64,000 nt of DNA from Jatrophihabitans sp. (GTDB lineage Bacteria; Actinomycetota; Actinomycetes; Mycobacteriales; Jatrophihabitantaceae), in NCBI GenBank assembly GCA_036389035.1, contig DASVQQ010000002.1, positions 62,001-126,000 on the forward strand. Direction: 5' to 3'. Positions within the stretch are counted from its first letter, which is position 1, and each line of letters begins with the position of its first letter. The notes below the pieces were generated by a model. It saw only the letters and a program-made list of their open reading frames with translations, searched no databases and was not told the DNA's origin. Positions 1 to 9,942 of this stretch are shown here, in pieces. The position numbers and the translations under genes were made by a program.

Positions 1-699
<699 letters not shown>

Positions 700-865
700 G
701 GCGCACCTTTCCGTTGTGCCACCATGGTGTCCACCTACCGTCGCGGGGTGCGCCTCCTATCGTGCCGAACGGTAGAATCTGCTTTACGAATAAGGTTCTT
801 ATCCCGGCGTGCTGATTGTCATCCGCTATCGGGACTGGCTGATGGCGTTGGGTTAACGTGCCACT
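700..865. promoter_or_regulatory. Divergent promoter region between ferredoxin and acyl-CoA dehydrogenase operons
   Basis: This 166-bp region is more AT-rich than its surroundings around 770-805. It contains the inverted repeat ATAAG-GTT-CTTAT at 790-802 and a TAGAAT hexamer at 773-778 that could serve as a -10. A single regulator, for example of the TetR type common to acyl-CoA catabolic operons, could control both directions from here. No KstR-type site is recognisable by eye. Confidence 0.4.
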
Positions 866-2014
866 ATGCGCTTGGGCGACAGTCAGGACGAGGGCGAGTT
901 CCGGACCCGGCTACGTGACTGGCTGAGCGGGCAGATACCCGCCGGCGTGCCCCAGGAGTGGGACTCCGAGCGGTTGCGGGCCTGGAGCAAGTCGCTCTAC
1001 CAAGCCGGCTACGCCGGTCTCAGCTGGCCGGTCGAGCACGGCGGCCGCGGCCTGCCCGCGGCGTACCAGGCCATCTACGCCGAAGAGAGCGCGCTGGCCG
1101 GGGCCCCCGACCACGTCAACGTGATCGGGCTCAACATGGTCGGGCCGACCATCATCAAGTACGGCACCCAGGCCCAGCTGGCGGAATTCCTGCCGGGGAT
1201 CCTGTCCGGCGAGACGATCTTCTGCCAGGGCTTCTCCGAACCGGACGCGGGCTCTGACCTGGCCTCGGTGCGCACCCGGGCGCGAGCCCATCCGAAGGGT
1301 TACCAGGTCGACGGCGAGAAGGTGTGGTCCTCCTACGCCCACCTGGCCGACTACTGCCTGCTGCTGGTCCGGACCGATCCCGAGGCGGTCAAGCACCATG
1401 GCCTGACCTGCCTGCTGATGGACATGCGGGCGCCGGGCGTGCAGGTCCGGCCACTGCGCGAGCTGTCCGGCGACACCGACTTCAACCAGGTGATCCTCAC
1501 CGACGTGGTGGTCGGGGCCGACAGCGTGCTGGGACCGGTGGGCCAGGGCTGGCGGGTGGCGATGACGACGCTGGCCCACGAGCGCGGTACCTTCGGCATC
1601 ACCCTGACCTCCCGGCTGTCGGCCGAGCTGGACCGGCTGGTCCAGACCGTGCTGACCCTGGGCGCGGGCTCCGATCCTCTGGTGCGCAAGGAGATCGCCG
1701 AACTCCACGTGCAGCTGCAGGGCCTGCGATTCACCGGCTACCGGGCCCTTGCCGAGTTGCAGCGGACCGGCGAGCCGGGTGCGGAGAGCTCGATCCTGAA
1801 GCTGGGCTGGTCGCTGGCCAACCAGCGGTTGACCGCGCTGGCGCTGCGGGTTCTCGGCCCTGACGCCGCCTTCGACGGGCCGCAGGCCTTCTGGTCGGGC
1901 TACTGGCAGCAGCAGCACCTGCGCAGCCGCACCAACAGCATCGAGGGCGGCACCTCAGAGATCCTGCGCGGGATCGTCGCTGAGCGGGTGCTCGGCCTGC
2001 CGCGAACCCGCTGA
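866..2014 (+). CDS. Acyl-CoA dehydrogenase, catalytic-type subunit
   Basis: This 382-residue flavoprotein introduces the alpha-beta double bond into an acyl-CoA. It has the FAD and substrate-loop segment FCQGFSEPDAGSDLAS near 115-135 and the C-terminal motif SIEGGTSEIL, in which Glu360 is the likely catalytic base. It is followed after 25 bp by a second acyl-CoA dehydrogenase gene that lacks this motif. This layout is known from heteromeric alpha2beta2 dehydrogenases such as the FadE26-FadE27 and FadE28-FadE29 pairs of cholesterol side-chain breakdown. The start is ATG without a strong ribosome site. Confidence 0.93.
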   Translation: MRLGDSQDEGEFRTRLRDWLSGQIPAGVPQEWDSERLRAWSKSLYQAGYAGLSWPVEHGGRGLPAAYQAIYAEESALAGAPDHVNVIGLNMVGPTIIKYGTQAQLAEFLPGILSGETIFCQGFSEPDAGSDLASVRTRARAHPKGYQVDGEKVWSSYAHLADYCLLLVRTDPEAVKHHGLTCLLMDMRAPGVQVRPLRELSGDTDFNQVILTDVVVGADSVLGPVGQGWRVAMTTLAHERGTFGITLTSRLSAELDRLVQTVLTLGAGSDPLVRKEIAELHVQLQGLRFTGYRALAELQRTGEPGAESSILKLGWSLANQRLTALALRVLGPDAAFDGPQAFWSGYWQQQHLRSRTNSIEGGTSEILRGIVAERVLGLPRTR

Positions 2015-2039
2015 CCCCACAAAGGAAAAAGGACGGCGA

Positions 2040-3101
2040 ATGGATTTCACCCTCAACCAGGACCAGCGTGAGCTGAAGGCGGCAGCCCGTCACTACCTGA
2101 GCCAGTCCTACCCGCTGACCCTGATCGCCGAACTGTCCGACGGCGTCGGCGCCGACGGCCAGGCCTGGCCGGAACTCCTACGGCAGGGCTGGCTGGATCC
2201 GGAGCTGGAGCTGCTGGAACTGGCGCTGCTGGCCGAGGAGGGCGGTCGCGCGCTGCACCCGGTTCCGTGGTGGGTCACGGTCGCGCTGGCGCTTCCGGTG
2301 TACCAGGCGGCCGGGCTGCCGCTGCCCGGGCCGGCCACCCTCGCCGACGGCTCGACCGGTTGCCAGGCGCGCCAGCAGGCGACCGGCTGGTCGCTGACAG
2401 GGCAGGTGCCGTCGGTGTCGCAGGCCGGATCGGTCACCGAGATCGTCCTAGCCGCCAGCACCCCTGCCGGAACCGCGCTGTTCGCCGTCGAACCCGATGG
2501 TGCGGGCGTCAGCCTGACCGAGCGGGCCGGCGTGGATCCGCTGCGGATCACCGCCGGGTTGCGCCTGGTCGGCGCGCCGGCCAGGCTGCTACTCGACGCG
2601 CCGGCCACCGGGCCGGTGCTGGCCGCGATCGAGCGGCGCTGGCAGGTGTTGCTGGCATGCGAGGCGGTGGGAGTCGCTGACCGGGTGCTGGAACTGGCGG
2701 TCGACTACGCCAAGACCCGGACGCAGTTCGGCCGTCCGATCGGCTCGTTCCAGGCGGTGGCCCATCAACTGGCCGACAGCTACGCCGCGGTGGAGCTTGC
2801 CCGTTCGCTTGCCTACCGGGCGGCCTGCGTGCTCGCCGACGAGCCGGACCAGGCCGCCGAGGCGATCGCGTGCGCGGTGCACGCCGGCATCCGTGCGGCG
2901 GTCAGCGGCTGCGAGGTCGCCATGCAGGTCACCGGCGGGCTCGGGGTCACCTGGGAGTACCCGCTGCACCGCTGGTACCGCCGAGCGCTGTCCTTGCAGG
3001 CCCGGGCCGCCGCGGGGCCCGACCCGCTGGAGGTCATCGCCGGCGAGCTCTTCACCCCAGCGGCAGCCGACCGGATCGAAGGAGCACTGGCCCCAGCGTG
3101 A
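2040..3101 (+). CDS. Acyl-CoA dehydrogenase, partner subunit
   Basis: This 353-residue protein belongs to the same superfamily but is shorter and more divergent. The FAD-binding middle domain is weak. The C-terminal helical domain is recognisable: YAKTRTQFGRPIGSFQAVAH and VTGGLGVTWEYPLHRWYRRA. It lacks the IEGGTSEI element of its neighbour, so it is probably the non-catalytic or FAD-stabilising half of a heteromer with the upstream subunit. An AAAGGAAAAAGG ribosome site precedes the ATG. Its stop overlaps the next start as GTGA, which indicates tight co-translation. Confidence 0.88.
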   Translation: MDFTLNQDQRELKAAARHYLSQSYPLTLIAELSDGVGADGQAWPELLRQGWLDPELELLELALLAEEGGRALHPVPWWVTVALALPVYQAAGLPLPGPATLADGSTGCQARQQATGWSLTGQVPSVSQAGSVTEIVLAASTPAGTALFAVEPDGAGVSLTERAGVDPLRITAGLRLVGAPARLLLDAPATGPVLAAIERRWQVLLACEAVGVADRVLELAVDYAKTRTQFGRPIGSFQAVAHQLADSYAAVELARSLAYRAACVLADEPDQAAEAIACAVHAGIRAAVSGCEVAMQVTGGLGVTWEYPLHRWYRRALSLQARAAAGPDPLEVIAGELFTPAAADRIEGALAPA

Positions 3102-4228
3102 ACGCGACACCGAACCCGCCCCTGGAACTGCACTGGTTCCTGCCCTCGCACGGCGATGGCCGGGAACTGGCCAAACCGTCGGACGGTCCGCCCGTGCCCG
3201 GCGCCCGGCGCGAACCCGACATCGACTACCTGGGCCAGGTGGCGCTAGCGGTCGACCGGTTCGGTTTCACCGGCATGCTGACCCCGTTCGGGCTGTTCTG
3301 CGAGGATCCCTGGGTGGTGGCCGCGGCGCTGGTCGCCCGAACCCGCCGGGTGAAGTTCATGATCGCGCTGCGGCCGGGCTTCGTGTCGCCGGTGCTGGCC
3401 GCCCAGATGGCCGCCACCTTCCAGCGGATCTCCGGTGACCGGTTGCAGCTCAACATCGTCACCGGCGGCGACGCCGACGAGCAACGGCGCTACGGCGACT
3501 GGCTCGAGCACGACCAGCGTTACCAGCGCACCGGGGAGTTCCTCGAGGTCTTCTTGCGGGCCTGGTCGGGCGAGCGGTTCGACTTCACCGGTGAGCATTA
3601 CCGGATCGCCGCCGGCCTGCTCAGCCGGCCGCACCCGGCCAGGCCGCTGATCTACCTCGGTGGCTCGTCGGCGGCCGCGCAGCAGGTGGCCGCCCAGCAC
3701 GGCGATGTCTTTCTCAGCTGGGGTGAATCGCCGCCGGCGATGGCCGAGCTGATCGGCGCCACCCGGGAGCTGGCGGCGCGGCAGGGCCGGGAGTTGAGCT
3801 TCGGCACCCGGTTCCATGTGATCAGCCGGGACACCTCCGCCGAGGCCTGGCAGGTCGCCCGGCAGCTGGTGGAGGGCATGGACCCGATGCGGATCGCCCA
3901 GGCGCAGAAACGCTTTCGCAACACCGAGTCCGAGGGGCAACGGCGGATGGCCGCCCTGCACGGCGGCAACCTCGACGCCCTGGAGATCTACCCCAACGTC
4001 TGGGCCGGCTACGGCCTGGTCCGTCCGGGTGTCGGCACCGCGCTGGTCGGCAGCCACGAGGAGGTCGCCGAGCGGATCGAGGAGTACCACTCCCTCGGGC
4101 TCAGCCACCTGATCCTGTCCGCCCAGCCCCACCTGGAAGAGGCTTACGCCTTCGGTGAAGGGGTAATGCCCCTGCTGCGCAAGCGCGGCCTGCTGGCCGA
4201 GCCGGCCGGCAGCGACCTGCGGGACTAG
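3098..4228 (+). CDS. LLM-class flavin-dependent monooxygenase, SsuD-like
   Basis: This 376-residue protein starts at GTG 3098 inside the previous stop (GTGA). It follows the alkanesulfonate monooxygenase SsuD pattern: LHWFLPSHGDGR at the N-terminus, NIVTGGDADEQRRYGD, a conserved HDQRYQRTGEFL and a late FRNTESEGQRRMAALHGG loop. SsuD enzymes use reduced FMN and O2. The acyl-CoA dehydrogenase context suggests the substrate may be an organosulfur compound or a carbonyl intermediate rather than a simple sulfonate. No SsuE-like reductase or sulfonate ABC transporter is nearby. Confidence 0.88.
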   Translation: MNATPNPPLELHWFLPSHGDGRELAKPSDGPPVPGARREPDIDYLGQVALAVDRFGFTGMLTPFGLFCEDPWVVAAALVARTRRVKFMIALRPGFVSPVLAAQMAATFQRISGDRLQLNIVTGGDADEQRRYGDWLEHDQRYQRTGEFLEVFLRAWSGERFDFTGEHYRIAAGLLSRPHPARPLIYLGGSSAAAQQVAAQHGDVFLSWGESPPAMAELIGATRELAARQGRELSFGTRFHVISRDTSAEAWQVARQLVEGMDPMRIAQAQKRFRNTESEGQRRMAALHGGNLDALEIYPNVWAGYGLVRPGVGTALVGSHEEVAERIEEYHSLGLSHLILSAQPHLEEAYAFGEGVMPLLRKRGLLAEPAGSDLRD

Positions 4229-4230
4229 CG

Positions 4231-5283
4231 ATGCGGCTAGCCCTCAACCTCGGATACCACGTCGGCCGGGGGGCCGCGGCCAATCACCTGGCACTGGCCC
4301 GGGAGGCCGAGCGGCTGGGCTTCGACTCGGTCTGGGTTGCCGAAGCCTACGGCTCGGACGCGCCCAGCGCCCTGGGCTGGCTGGCCGGCCAGACCAGCAC
4401 CATCGGCCTGGGCAGCGCCATCATGCAGGTACCGGCCCGCACCCCGGCGATGACGGCGATGACCGCCGCCACGCTGGACGTGCTGTCCCAGGGGCGGTTC
4501 CGGCTCGGGCTCGGGATCTCCGGCCCGCAGGTGTCCGAAGGCTGGCACGGCGTCCGGTTCGGCCAGCCGCTGGCCCGCACCCGCGAATACGTCGAGGTGG
4601 TCAGGCTGGCGCTGAGCCGGGAGCGGGTCGTCCACGAGGGGGCGCACTACCCGCTGCCGCTGCCGGACGGGCCCGGAAAGGCGTTGCGCCTGAGCCTGCG
4701 GCCGATCCGGGACCAGCTGCCGATCTACCTGGCGGCGGTCGGGCCGAAGAACCTCGAGCTGGCCGGTGAGATCGCCGACGGCTGGCTGGCGACGTTCTTC
4801 GCGCCCGACTACGCCGCCGAGCAGCTCAGCGCCATCGAGGCCGGTCGGATCCGGGCCGGGCAGAAGCTGGCCGGCTTCGACGTGGCGCCGACGGTGCCGG
4901 TGGCCTTCGGCGACGACGTCGAAGCGTGCGCGGCGGCGGTGCGCCCGTACGCCGCGCTCTACGTGGGCGGGATGGGCAGCCGGCAGCAGAACTTCTACAA
5001 CGAGCTGGCGTCCCGGATGGGCTACCGGAGCCAGGCGCGGCAGGTGCAGGAGCTCTACCTGGCCGGCCACAAGCTCGCGGCGGCCGCCGCGGTGCCGCTC
5101 CAGCTGATCGACGACACCTCGCTGCTGGGGTCACCGCACCGGGTGACCGAGCGGTTGCGGGGCTTCGCCGCGGCCGGTGTGACGACCCTGGCGGTCGGCC
5201 TGCTCGGCCGCGACGTCAAGGCCGGGCTGCACACCCTTCGGCTGCTCGCCGAGGCCTTCGACCGCTCAGGAACGGCCACCTAG
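4231..5283 (+). CDS. LLM-class F420-type oxidoreductase
   Basis: This 350-residue luciferase-fold protein begins 2 bp after the previous stop. The N-terminal segment HLALAREAERLGFDSVWVAE and the motifs TSTIGLGSAIMQVPARTPAMTA and GRFRLGLGISGPQVSEGWHG are typical of the actinobacterial F420-dependent branch of the LLM family. Its role is probably hydride transfer to or from an intermediate of the same pathway as the dehydrogenase pair. The cofactor assignment rests on family resemblance only. It is the last gene of the five-cistron plus-strand run. Confidence 0.85.
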   Translation: MRLALNLGYHVGRGAAANHLALAREAERLGFDSVWVAEAYGSDAPSALGWLAGQTSTIGLGSAIMQVPARTPAMTAMTAATLDVLSQGRFRLGLGISGPQVSEGWHGVRFGQPLARTREYVEVVRLALSRERVVHEGAHYPLPLPDGPGKALRLSLRPIRDQLPIYLAAVGPKNLELAGEIADGWLATFFAPDYAAEQLSAIEAGRIRAGQKLAGFDVAPTVPVAFGDDVEACAAAVRPYAALYVGGMGSRQQNFYNELASRMGYRSQARQVQELYLAGHKLAAAAAVPLQLIDDTSLLGSPHRVTERLRGFAAAGVTTLAVGLLGRDVKAGLHTLRLLAEAFDRSGTAT

Positions 5284-5339
5284 CACGATCGGCGCCCGGT
5301 TCCCGACCGGCACGGCCCCGCTCGGCGGGCGCGGTTCTC

Positions 5340-5843
5340 TCACAGGTACAGCCGGGCCACCGTGTCCGCGACGCAGCACGGCTTGGAGGCGCCGGCGACC
5401 TCGACGGTGACCCGGGTGACCACCTGCACCCCACCGGGGCACTCGGTCACCGAGCGCAACTCCACTGCGGCGCGCACCTGGCCGCCGGCGCGCAGGGCCG
5501 CCGGAAAGCGCACCCGGTCCAGGCCGTAGTTGACCGCCAGTCGGATGCCGCGCACCCGGTACACCTGATAGACCAGCGTGGGAATCAGTGACAGCACCAG
5601 GAAGCCGTGGGCGACGGTGCCGCCGAACGGGCCGGCAGCGGCTCGATCGGGATCGAGGTGAATCCACTGCCGGTCACCGGTCGTGTCGGCGAAGTTCTGT
5701 ATGACGTCCTGGTCGACCATCAGCCACCGACTGGGGCCGAGATGGCGGCCGACCGCGGCCGTGAGCTCGCCGACCGAGGCGAAGACGATCCCCGCCCCGG
5801 CCGTCGGAGAGCCCGCGGGCGAGCTGCCGGGAGCGGCGCTCAT
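5340..5843 (-). CDS. MaoC-like (R)-specific enoyl-CoA hydratase
   Basis: This 167-residue hot-dog protein should hydrate an enoyl-CoA. The hydratase-2 signature is visible: the catalytic pair in TTGDRQWIH (Asp, then His five residues on), followed by FGGTVAHGFLVLS. I chose the ATG at 5843 (MSAAPGSSP) because the frame upstream runs into the preceding gene. It is convergent with the oxidoreductase operon and 26 bp downstream of the SgcJ-like gene on the same strand. It fits the neighbouring CoA catabolic block but may be transcribed separately. Confidence 0.88.
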   Translation of the reverse strand: MSAAPGSSPAGSPTAGAGIVFASVGELTAAVGRHLGPSRWLMVDQDVIQNFADTTGDRQWIHLDPDRAAAGPFGGTVAHGFLVLSLIPTLVYQVYRVRGIRLAVNYGLDRVRFPAALRAGGQVRAAVELRSVTECPGGVQVVTRVTVEVAGASKPCCVADTVARLYL

Positions 5844-5869
5844 CCGCCGGTGTCCGGGTCGGACGAGGC

Positions 5870-6433
5870 TCAGGCCGCCAGGTCGCGCGGGCAGTTCTGG
5901 TAGACCGCGAGCAGCCACTTGCGGCCGCGCTTGACCAGGATCCAGGACGCCCGGATGGCGGCTTCGTCGGGCAGCTTGGTCTGGCCGGCCGGAATCACGC
6001 CGCCCTGGCTGATCAGCGCCACCGCCCCCGCCCTCAGCGGCTTGATCTCGACCGGGGCGCCGGTGACCGTGGTGCCCTGGTAGGCGCCCGCATACTCCGC
6101 CGCCATGTAGGCCCGGATGGCGTCCTTGCCCTTCTTGTAGACGCCCGGCAGGATCAGCGTGCCGTCCTCGGTGAACAGGTCGGCGAAGGTGTCGCTGTCG
6201 TGCGCGGCCCAGGCCGCGATCATCCGCGCGGGCACAGCGGCGATGGCGGCGTAATCGGCAGCGGTGAGGCCGCCGCCGGCCGGTGCTGCCGGCTTGGCCG
6301 GCGGCGCGGACTTCGCTGCTGCCGGCTTCGCTGCTGCCGACTTGGCGGCTGCCGGCTTCGCTGCTGCCGGCTTCGATGCTGCCGACTTGGCGGCTGTCGA
6401 CTTGGCGGCTGGCGTCGACTTGGTCGCGGTCAT
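5870..6433 (-). CDS. SgcJ/EcaC-family (SnoaL-like) protein with Lys-Ala-Pro-rich N-terminal tail
   Basis: This 187-residue protein has two parts. Residues 1 to about 55 are a low-complexity, positively charged tail of AAAKP and AAAKS units resembling a histone H1 tail. Residues 56-187 form a SnoaL/NTF2-like cone domain (LTAADYAAIAAVPARMIAAWAAHDSD, then FTEDGTLILPGVYKKG) of the SgcJ/EcaC type. Members have been described as oxidoreductases or binding proteins, so the function is uncertain. ATG 6433 was chosen because GAAAGCGAGAA lies just upstream. The tail is encoded by imperfect 15-bp repeats. Confidence 0.8.
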   Translation of the reverse strand: MTATKSTPAAKSTAAKSAASKPAAAKPAAAKSAAAKPAAAKSAPPAKPAAPAGGGLTAADYAAIAAVPARMIAAWAAHDSDTFADLFTEDGTLILPGVYKKGKDAIRAYMAAEYAGAYQGTTVTGAPVEIKPLRAGAVALISQGGVIPAGQTKLPDEAAIRASWILVKRGRKWLLAVYQNCPRDLAA

Positions 6434-6723
6434 GGGCGTTCTCGCTTTCGTTGAGTCATCGGGAAGTCGCATGAGCGCGCGCCGAGCCCCGAAGGCCCAT
6501 CCGCTGGCTGCTCCCCACGACCGTCGCATTATCAGGGCATCAGGCGCACCTTCGCTGTTGCGGGCCGGCCGGTCCGCCACCCGACGGACGGCGGCCGGGC
6601 AGCGTCGAAGAGTGCCTGCCCGCGCAGCCGGTGCCGGCCTGTTCTAGGCTGACCGCGCCAGGCCCCGAACGTCGCACTCGGCGACGGCTGGAGCGGAACC
6701 CCTGAGATCACAGGAGTAAATGG

Positions 6724-7266
6724 ATGCGCAAGTTGAAAGCTGGATTGGCCATCACGTTGGACGGGGTCGTCGATGGGGCCGAGGACTGGGTGCGGCAGGG
6801 CGAGGAGATGAACGAGGTCATCGCGGCCGGCATGGCTGAGTCCGACGCCATCCTGATCGGCCGGCGCACCTACCTCGACTACGCCGAATTGTGGCCGAAC
6901 ATGGAGAGCAACCTGATGTCGGACTTCATGAACGGCTCGCACAAGTACGTGCTGTCCACCACGCTCACCGAGCCGCTGGACTGGGCCAACTCCGAGCTGG
7001 TCGCCGGCGAGCTGGCCGACGTGGTCGCGAAGCTGAAGGGCAAGCCGGGCAAGGACATTCAGATTCCCGGCAGTCCCACCGTGGTGCGGGCGCTGCTGCG
7101 CGCGGGCCTGCTCGACGAGCTGGATCTGATGGTGCATCCGATCGTGCTCGGCTCGGGAGACCGGCTGTTCCCCGACGAGTCCGAGCGGCTGGACCTCGAG
7201 CTGGCCGAGTCCAAGACGTTCAGCACCGGCGTGGTCTACACCGCCTACCGGGCGCAGTCGGAGTGA
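6724..7266 (+). CDS. RibD C-terminal/dihydrofolate reductase-like protein
   Basis: This 180-residue protein is of the stand-alone RibD C-terminal or DHFR-like family common in actinobacteria. The first strand KLKAGLAITLDGVV, the segment ILIGRRTYLDYAELW and the C-terminal LLDELDLMVHPIVLGSGDRLF are characteristic. These proteins bind NADPH, but their substrates are mostly unknown. AGGAG at 6711-6715 is well spaced for ATG 6724, whereas an out-of-frame ATG at 6720 would be too close. The 290 bp upstream of it hold nothing I can assign beyond promoter space shared with the divergent SgcJ-like gene. Confidence 0.88.
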   Translation: MRKLKAGLAITLDGVVDGAEDWVRQGEEMNEVIAAGMAESDAILIGRRTYLDYAELWPNMESNLMSDFMNGSHKYVLSTTLTEPLDWANSELVAGELADVVAKLKGKPGKDIQIPGSPTVVRALLRAGLLDELDLMVHPIVLGSGDRLFPDESERLDLELAESKTFSTGVVYTAYRAQSE

Positions 7267-7270
7267 GCGA

Positions 7271-7308
7271 CAGCCTGGCCGCGCTGGGCAAACCAGCGCG
7301 GCCGGCTG
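7271..7308. terminator. Strong hairpin between convergent genes
   Basis: A perfect 11-bp stem, GGCCGCGCTGG / CCAGCGCGGCC, encloses the loop GCAAA and extends imperfectly outwards. It lies 10 bp after the DHFR-like stop and before the convergent methyltransferase end. There is no clear T-run, so it is probably a bidirectional GC-type terminator. Confidence 0.6.
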
Positions 7309-7335
7309 TCGGCCACCACAGCCAGGCGCCGCGGC

Positions 7336-8415
7336 TCAGATCGGCCGGGCCTCGATGATCGGCAACGTCCGGGTGCGGAGGACGCGTACCAGCTCCAGGT
7401 CGGCCTTGGCGAACAGCTCTTGCAAGGCCTCCAGGCTGCGGCCGCCGCCGCCGGACATCACCAGCAGCAACACGTCGTAGAGCTTGCCCCAATCGAATTC
7501 ATTGCCCGGCTCCAGCAACGGCTCCATCAGCAGCAGGCGGCTGCCGGCGTGCATGCCGGCGCGGATGGCGCGCAGAATCGCCAGCGAATCGCCGTCGTCG
7601 AAGGCGTACATCACCCGCTTGAGCAGGTAGGCGTCGCCGCCGGCCGGCACGGTCTGGAGGATGTCACCGCCCACCGCCTCGCACCGGTCGGCGACGCCTC
7701 GGTCGGCCAGCACCTCGCGGGCGCCGGAGACCACGTGCGGCTGGTCGAACACGATGCCGCGCACCGAGGGAAAGGCCTCGAGGATGCCGGCCAGGAACGC
7801 GCCGTTGTTGCCACCGACGTCGACGATGGTGCCGAACACGCCCCAGTCGTAGGCCGACAGCATCGCGCGCAGCTCGCGGTGGGTGACCGATCGCTGCGAG
7901 GCGTTGAACAGCTCGTTGTCGCGTGGATGCTCGGCCATGTATTCCCAGTAGCCCTTGCCGTCATGCGCGTGCTCGAAAGCGGATTCACCGGTGCGCAGGG
8001 TGTGATCCATCGCGGCCCACGCACGCACGTCGGGGGCCAGCAGCGGATAGGCCTCGCGCAAGGACGCCGGGTGGTCGCTGCGCAGCGGCTGCGCCAGCGG
8101 GGTCAGCTCGAACACCCCCGGCTCGACCTCGGCGAAGATCTCCCGGCTGGCCAGCGCCCGCAGCGCCCGGTGCAACGACAGGGCGTGCGAACCGGTCAGC
8201 TCGGCCAGCTGCTCGACCGAGCGGGGACCGGCGGCCAGATGATCGGCAACCCTCAACCCGCAGATGGCGCGCAACGTGAAGGGCACGACGTAGTCGGCGA
8301 GGTCGGCAAGCCGCGCCGTTGAGACCGTGTCCTTCACCGGTGGTGACGGTGGGCCGCCGCCAGCCATCGGGGGCTGCGCCGGCGTCGCGCCGCCGGGCGG
8401 GGTTGACTGCGTCAT
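7336..8415 (-). CDS. SAM-dependent O-methyltransferase (acetylserotonin OMT-like)
   Basis: This 359-residue protein has an N-terminal dimerisation and winged-helix segment (LADYVVPFTLRAICGLRVADHL) followed by a class I methyltransferase fold. The SAM-binding motif is TIVDVGGNNGAFLAGIL, with VRGIVFDQPHVV and later LLKRVMYAFDD, as in secondary-metabolite O-methyltransferases. ATG 8415 has GAAAGG upstream, and the long frame before it is non-coding. It is an isolated gene with no biosynthetic partners beside it, so the acceptor is unknown. Confidence 0.9.
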   Translation of the reverse strand: MTQSTPPGGATPAQPPMAGGGPPSPPVKDTVSTARLADLADYVVPFTLRAICGLRVADHLAAGPRSVEQLAELTGSHALSLHRALRALASREIFAEVEPGVFELTPLAQPLRSDHPASLREAYPLLAPDVRAWAAMDHTLRTGESAFEHAHDGKGYWEYMAEHPRDNELFNASQRSVTHRELRAMLSAYDWGVFGTIVDVGGNNGAFLAGILEAFPSVRGIVFDQPHVVSGAREVLADRGVADRCEAVGGDILQTVPAGGDAYLLKRVMYAFDDGDSLAILRAIRAGMHAGSRLLLMEPLLEPGNEFDWGKLYDVLLLVMSGGGGRSLEALQELFAKADLELVRVLRTRTLPIIEARPI

Positions 8416-8529
8416 AGTCGGATACCTTTCGGAGTAAGGGCTTGCCCATCGTGCGCAGCCGCCGGTGGCCGCGCATCTCTTGCTATGCGCACCGGCCCGC
8501 AACCGCCGGTCCGCGGGCGCCGATCCGGG

Positions 8530-9942
8530 TCAGCGACCGATGGCCGGCCGGGTCAGCGCCTGAACGTCGGTGTAGCCGTACAGGCCCCACAGGCCGTTCT
8601 CAACGCCGATGCCGCTTGCCTTGTGGCCGCTGAACGGCAGGTCCGGACGGACCGCGCCGGCGTGCACGTTCACCGACACCTGGCCGGCCTCCAGCCGGGC
8701 GGCCACCGCGGCGGCCCGCTCCAGGTCCGGTGACCACACCGAGGCGGTCAGCCCGTACTCGGTGCCGTTGGCCCGGCGCACCGCCTCGTCCACGTCGCGA
8801 TACGCGATCACCGGCAGTACCGGGCCGAACTGCTCCTCATCGACCACCCGGACGCCGTCGGACACCCCGGCCAGGATCGTCGGCGCGAAGAAGTAGCCGG
8901 GCCGCTCCAGCGCCGCGCCGCCGGCGACAGCCACCGCGCCCCGCGCCAGCGCGTCCCGCACCAGTTCGGCGACCCGGTCGAACTGCGCCCGGTTGCTGAC
9001 CGGGCCGAGCTGGCTGGCCTTCTCGCTGCCCTCGCCCACCCGGACCGTCCGGGCCCGCTCGGCCAGCGCGGCCACCACCTCGGGGTACCGGCGCTGGGCC
9101 ACGTACACCCGCTTGACCGCCATGCACATCTGGCCGTTGTTGGCGAAGGCTCCCCAGAACAGCGCGTCGGCGATCGCCTCGGGGTCGGCGTCGTCCAGCA
9201 CGATCGCCGGATCGTTGCCGCCCAGTTCGAGGGTCACCCGCTTCAGGTCCGCCGCGGCGGCCGCGGCCACCAGCCGGCCGGTCGCCGCCGACCCGGTGAA
9301 GCTGATCTTCCGGGGCGTCGGATGACCCACCAGCAGGGCTCCGAGCGGATCGGGTCCGCTGATCACGTTCAGCACGCCGGGCGGCAGCACCTCGCTCAGC
9401 AACCGGCCCAGCGCCAGCGTCGCCAGCGGGGTGTAGGGCGAGGGCTTGAGCACCATCGTGTTGCCGGCGCGCAGCGCGGGCGCGATCTTCCACAGCGCCA
9501 GCGCGATCGGGTAGTTCCACGGCGTGATCGCCGCGACCACCCCGAGCGGGCGGCGGCGCACCTCGGCGTGGCCGCGCCGGTCCTCCTGCACGAGCTCGCG
9601 CGGGATCTCCAGGTCGGCGTAGTACCGCAGCCAGGAGCCGGCGACCCGGACCTCGGTGGCCGCCTCCGAACGCGGCTTGCCCTGCTCGGCGGTGAGCAAC
9701 GGAGCCAGCTCGCCGACCGAGGCCAGGATCGTCGCGGCGGCCCGGCGCAGCACCGCCCGCCGCTCCTCGTCGTCCCGCCGCCAGCTCTCATACGCCCGGG
9801 CTGCCGCGGCCACCGCCTGGTCCAGCTGCTCGGGCGTGCAGGCCGGCGCGTGGGCGAAGACCTCGGCGGTGGCCGGATTGAGCACCGGCAGGCGACCGCC
9901 GGTGACCGGTGACCCGTCGATGGTCATGGCGAACTCAGCCAT
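8530..9942 (-). CDS. Aldehyde dehydrogenase, NAD(P)-dependent
   Basis: This 470-residue member of the ALDH superfamily oxidises aldehydes to acids. The catalytic residues are visible as Glu239 in VTLELGGNDPA and Cys273 in NNGQMCMAVKR. The oxyanion asparagine lies in PWNYPIALALW and the NAD-fold glycines in SFTGSAATGR. ATG 9942 (MAEFAMTIDG) was chosen over the longer frame, whose extra N-terminus is Arg-rich and non-conserved. It is divergent from serC, with about 165 bp between them. Confidence 0.92.
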   Translation of the reverse strand: MAEFAMTIDGSPVTGGRLPVLNPATAEVFAHAPACTPEQLDQAVAAAARAYESWRRDDEERRAVLRRAAATILASVGELAPLLTAEQGKPRSEAATEVRVAGSWLRYYADLEIPRELVQEDRRGHAEVRRRPLGVVAAITPWNYPIALALWKIAPALRAGNTMVLKPSPYTPLATLALGRLLSEVLPPGVLNVISGPDPLGALLVGHPTPRKISFTGSAATGRLVAAAAAADLKRVTLELGGNDPAIVLDDADPEAIADALFWGAFANNGQMCMAVKRVYVAQRRYPEVVAALAERARTVRVGEGSEKASQLGPVSNRAQFDRVAELVRDALARGAVAVAGGAALERPGYFFAPTILAGVSDGVRVVDEEQFGPVLPVIAYRDVDEAVRRANGTEYGLTASVWSPDLERAAAVAARLEAGQVSVNVHAGAVRPDLPFSGHKASGIGVENGLWGLYGYTDVQALTRPAIGR

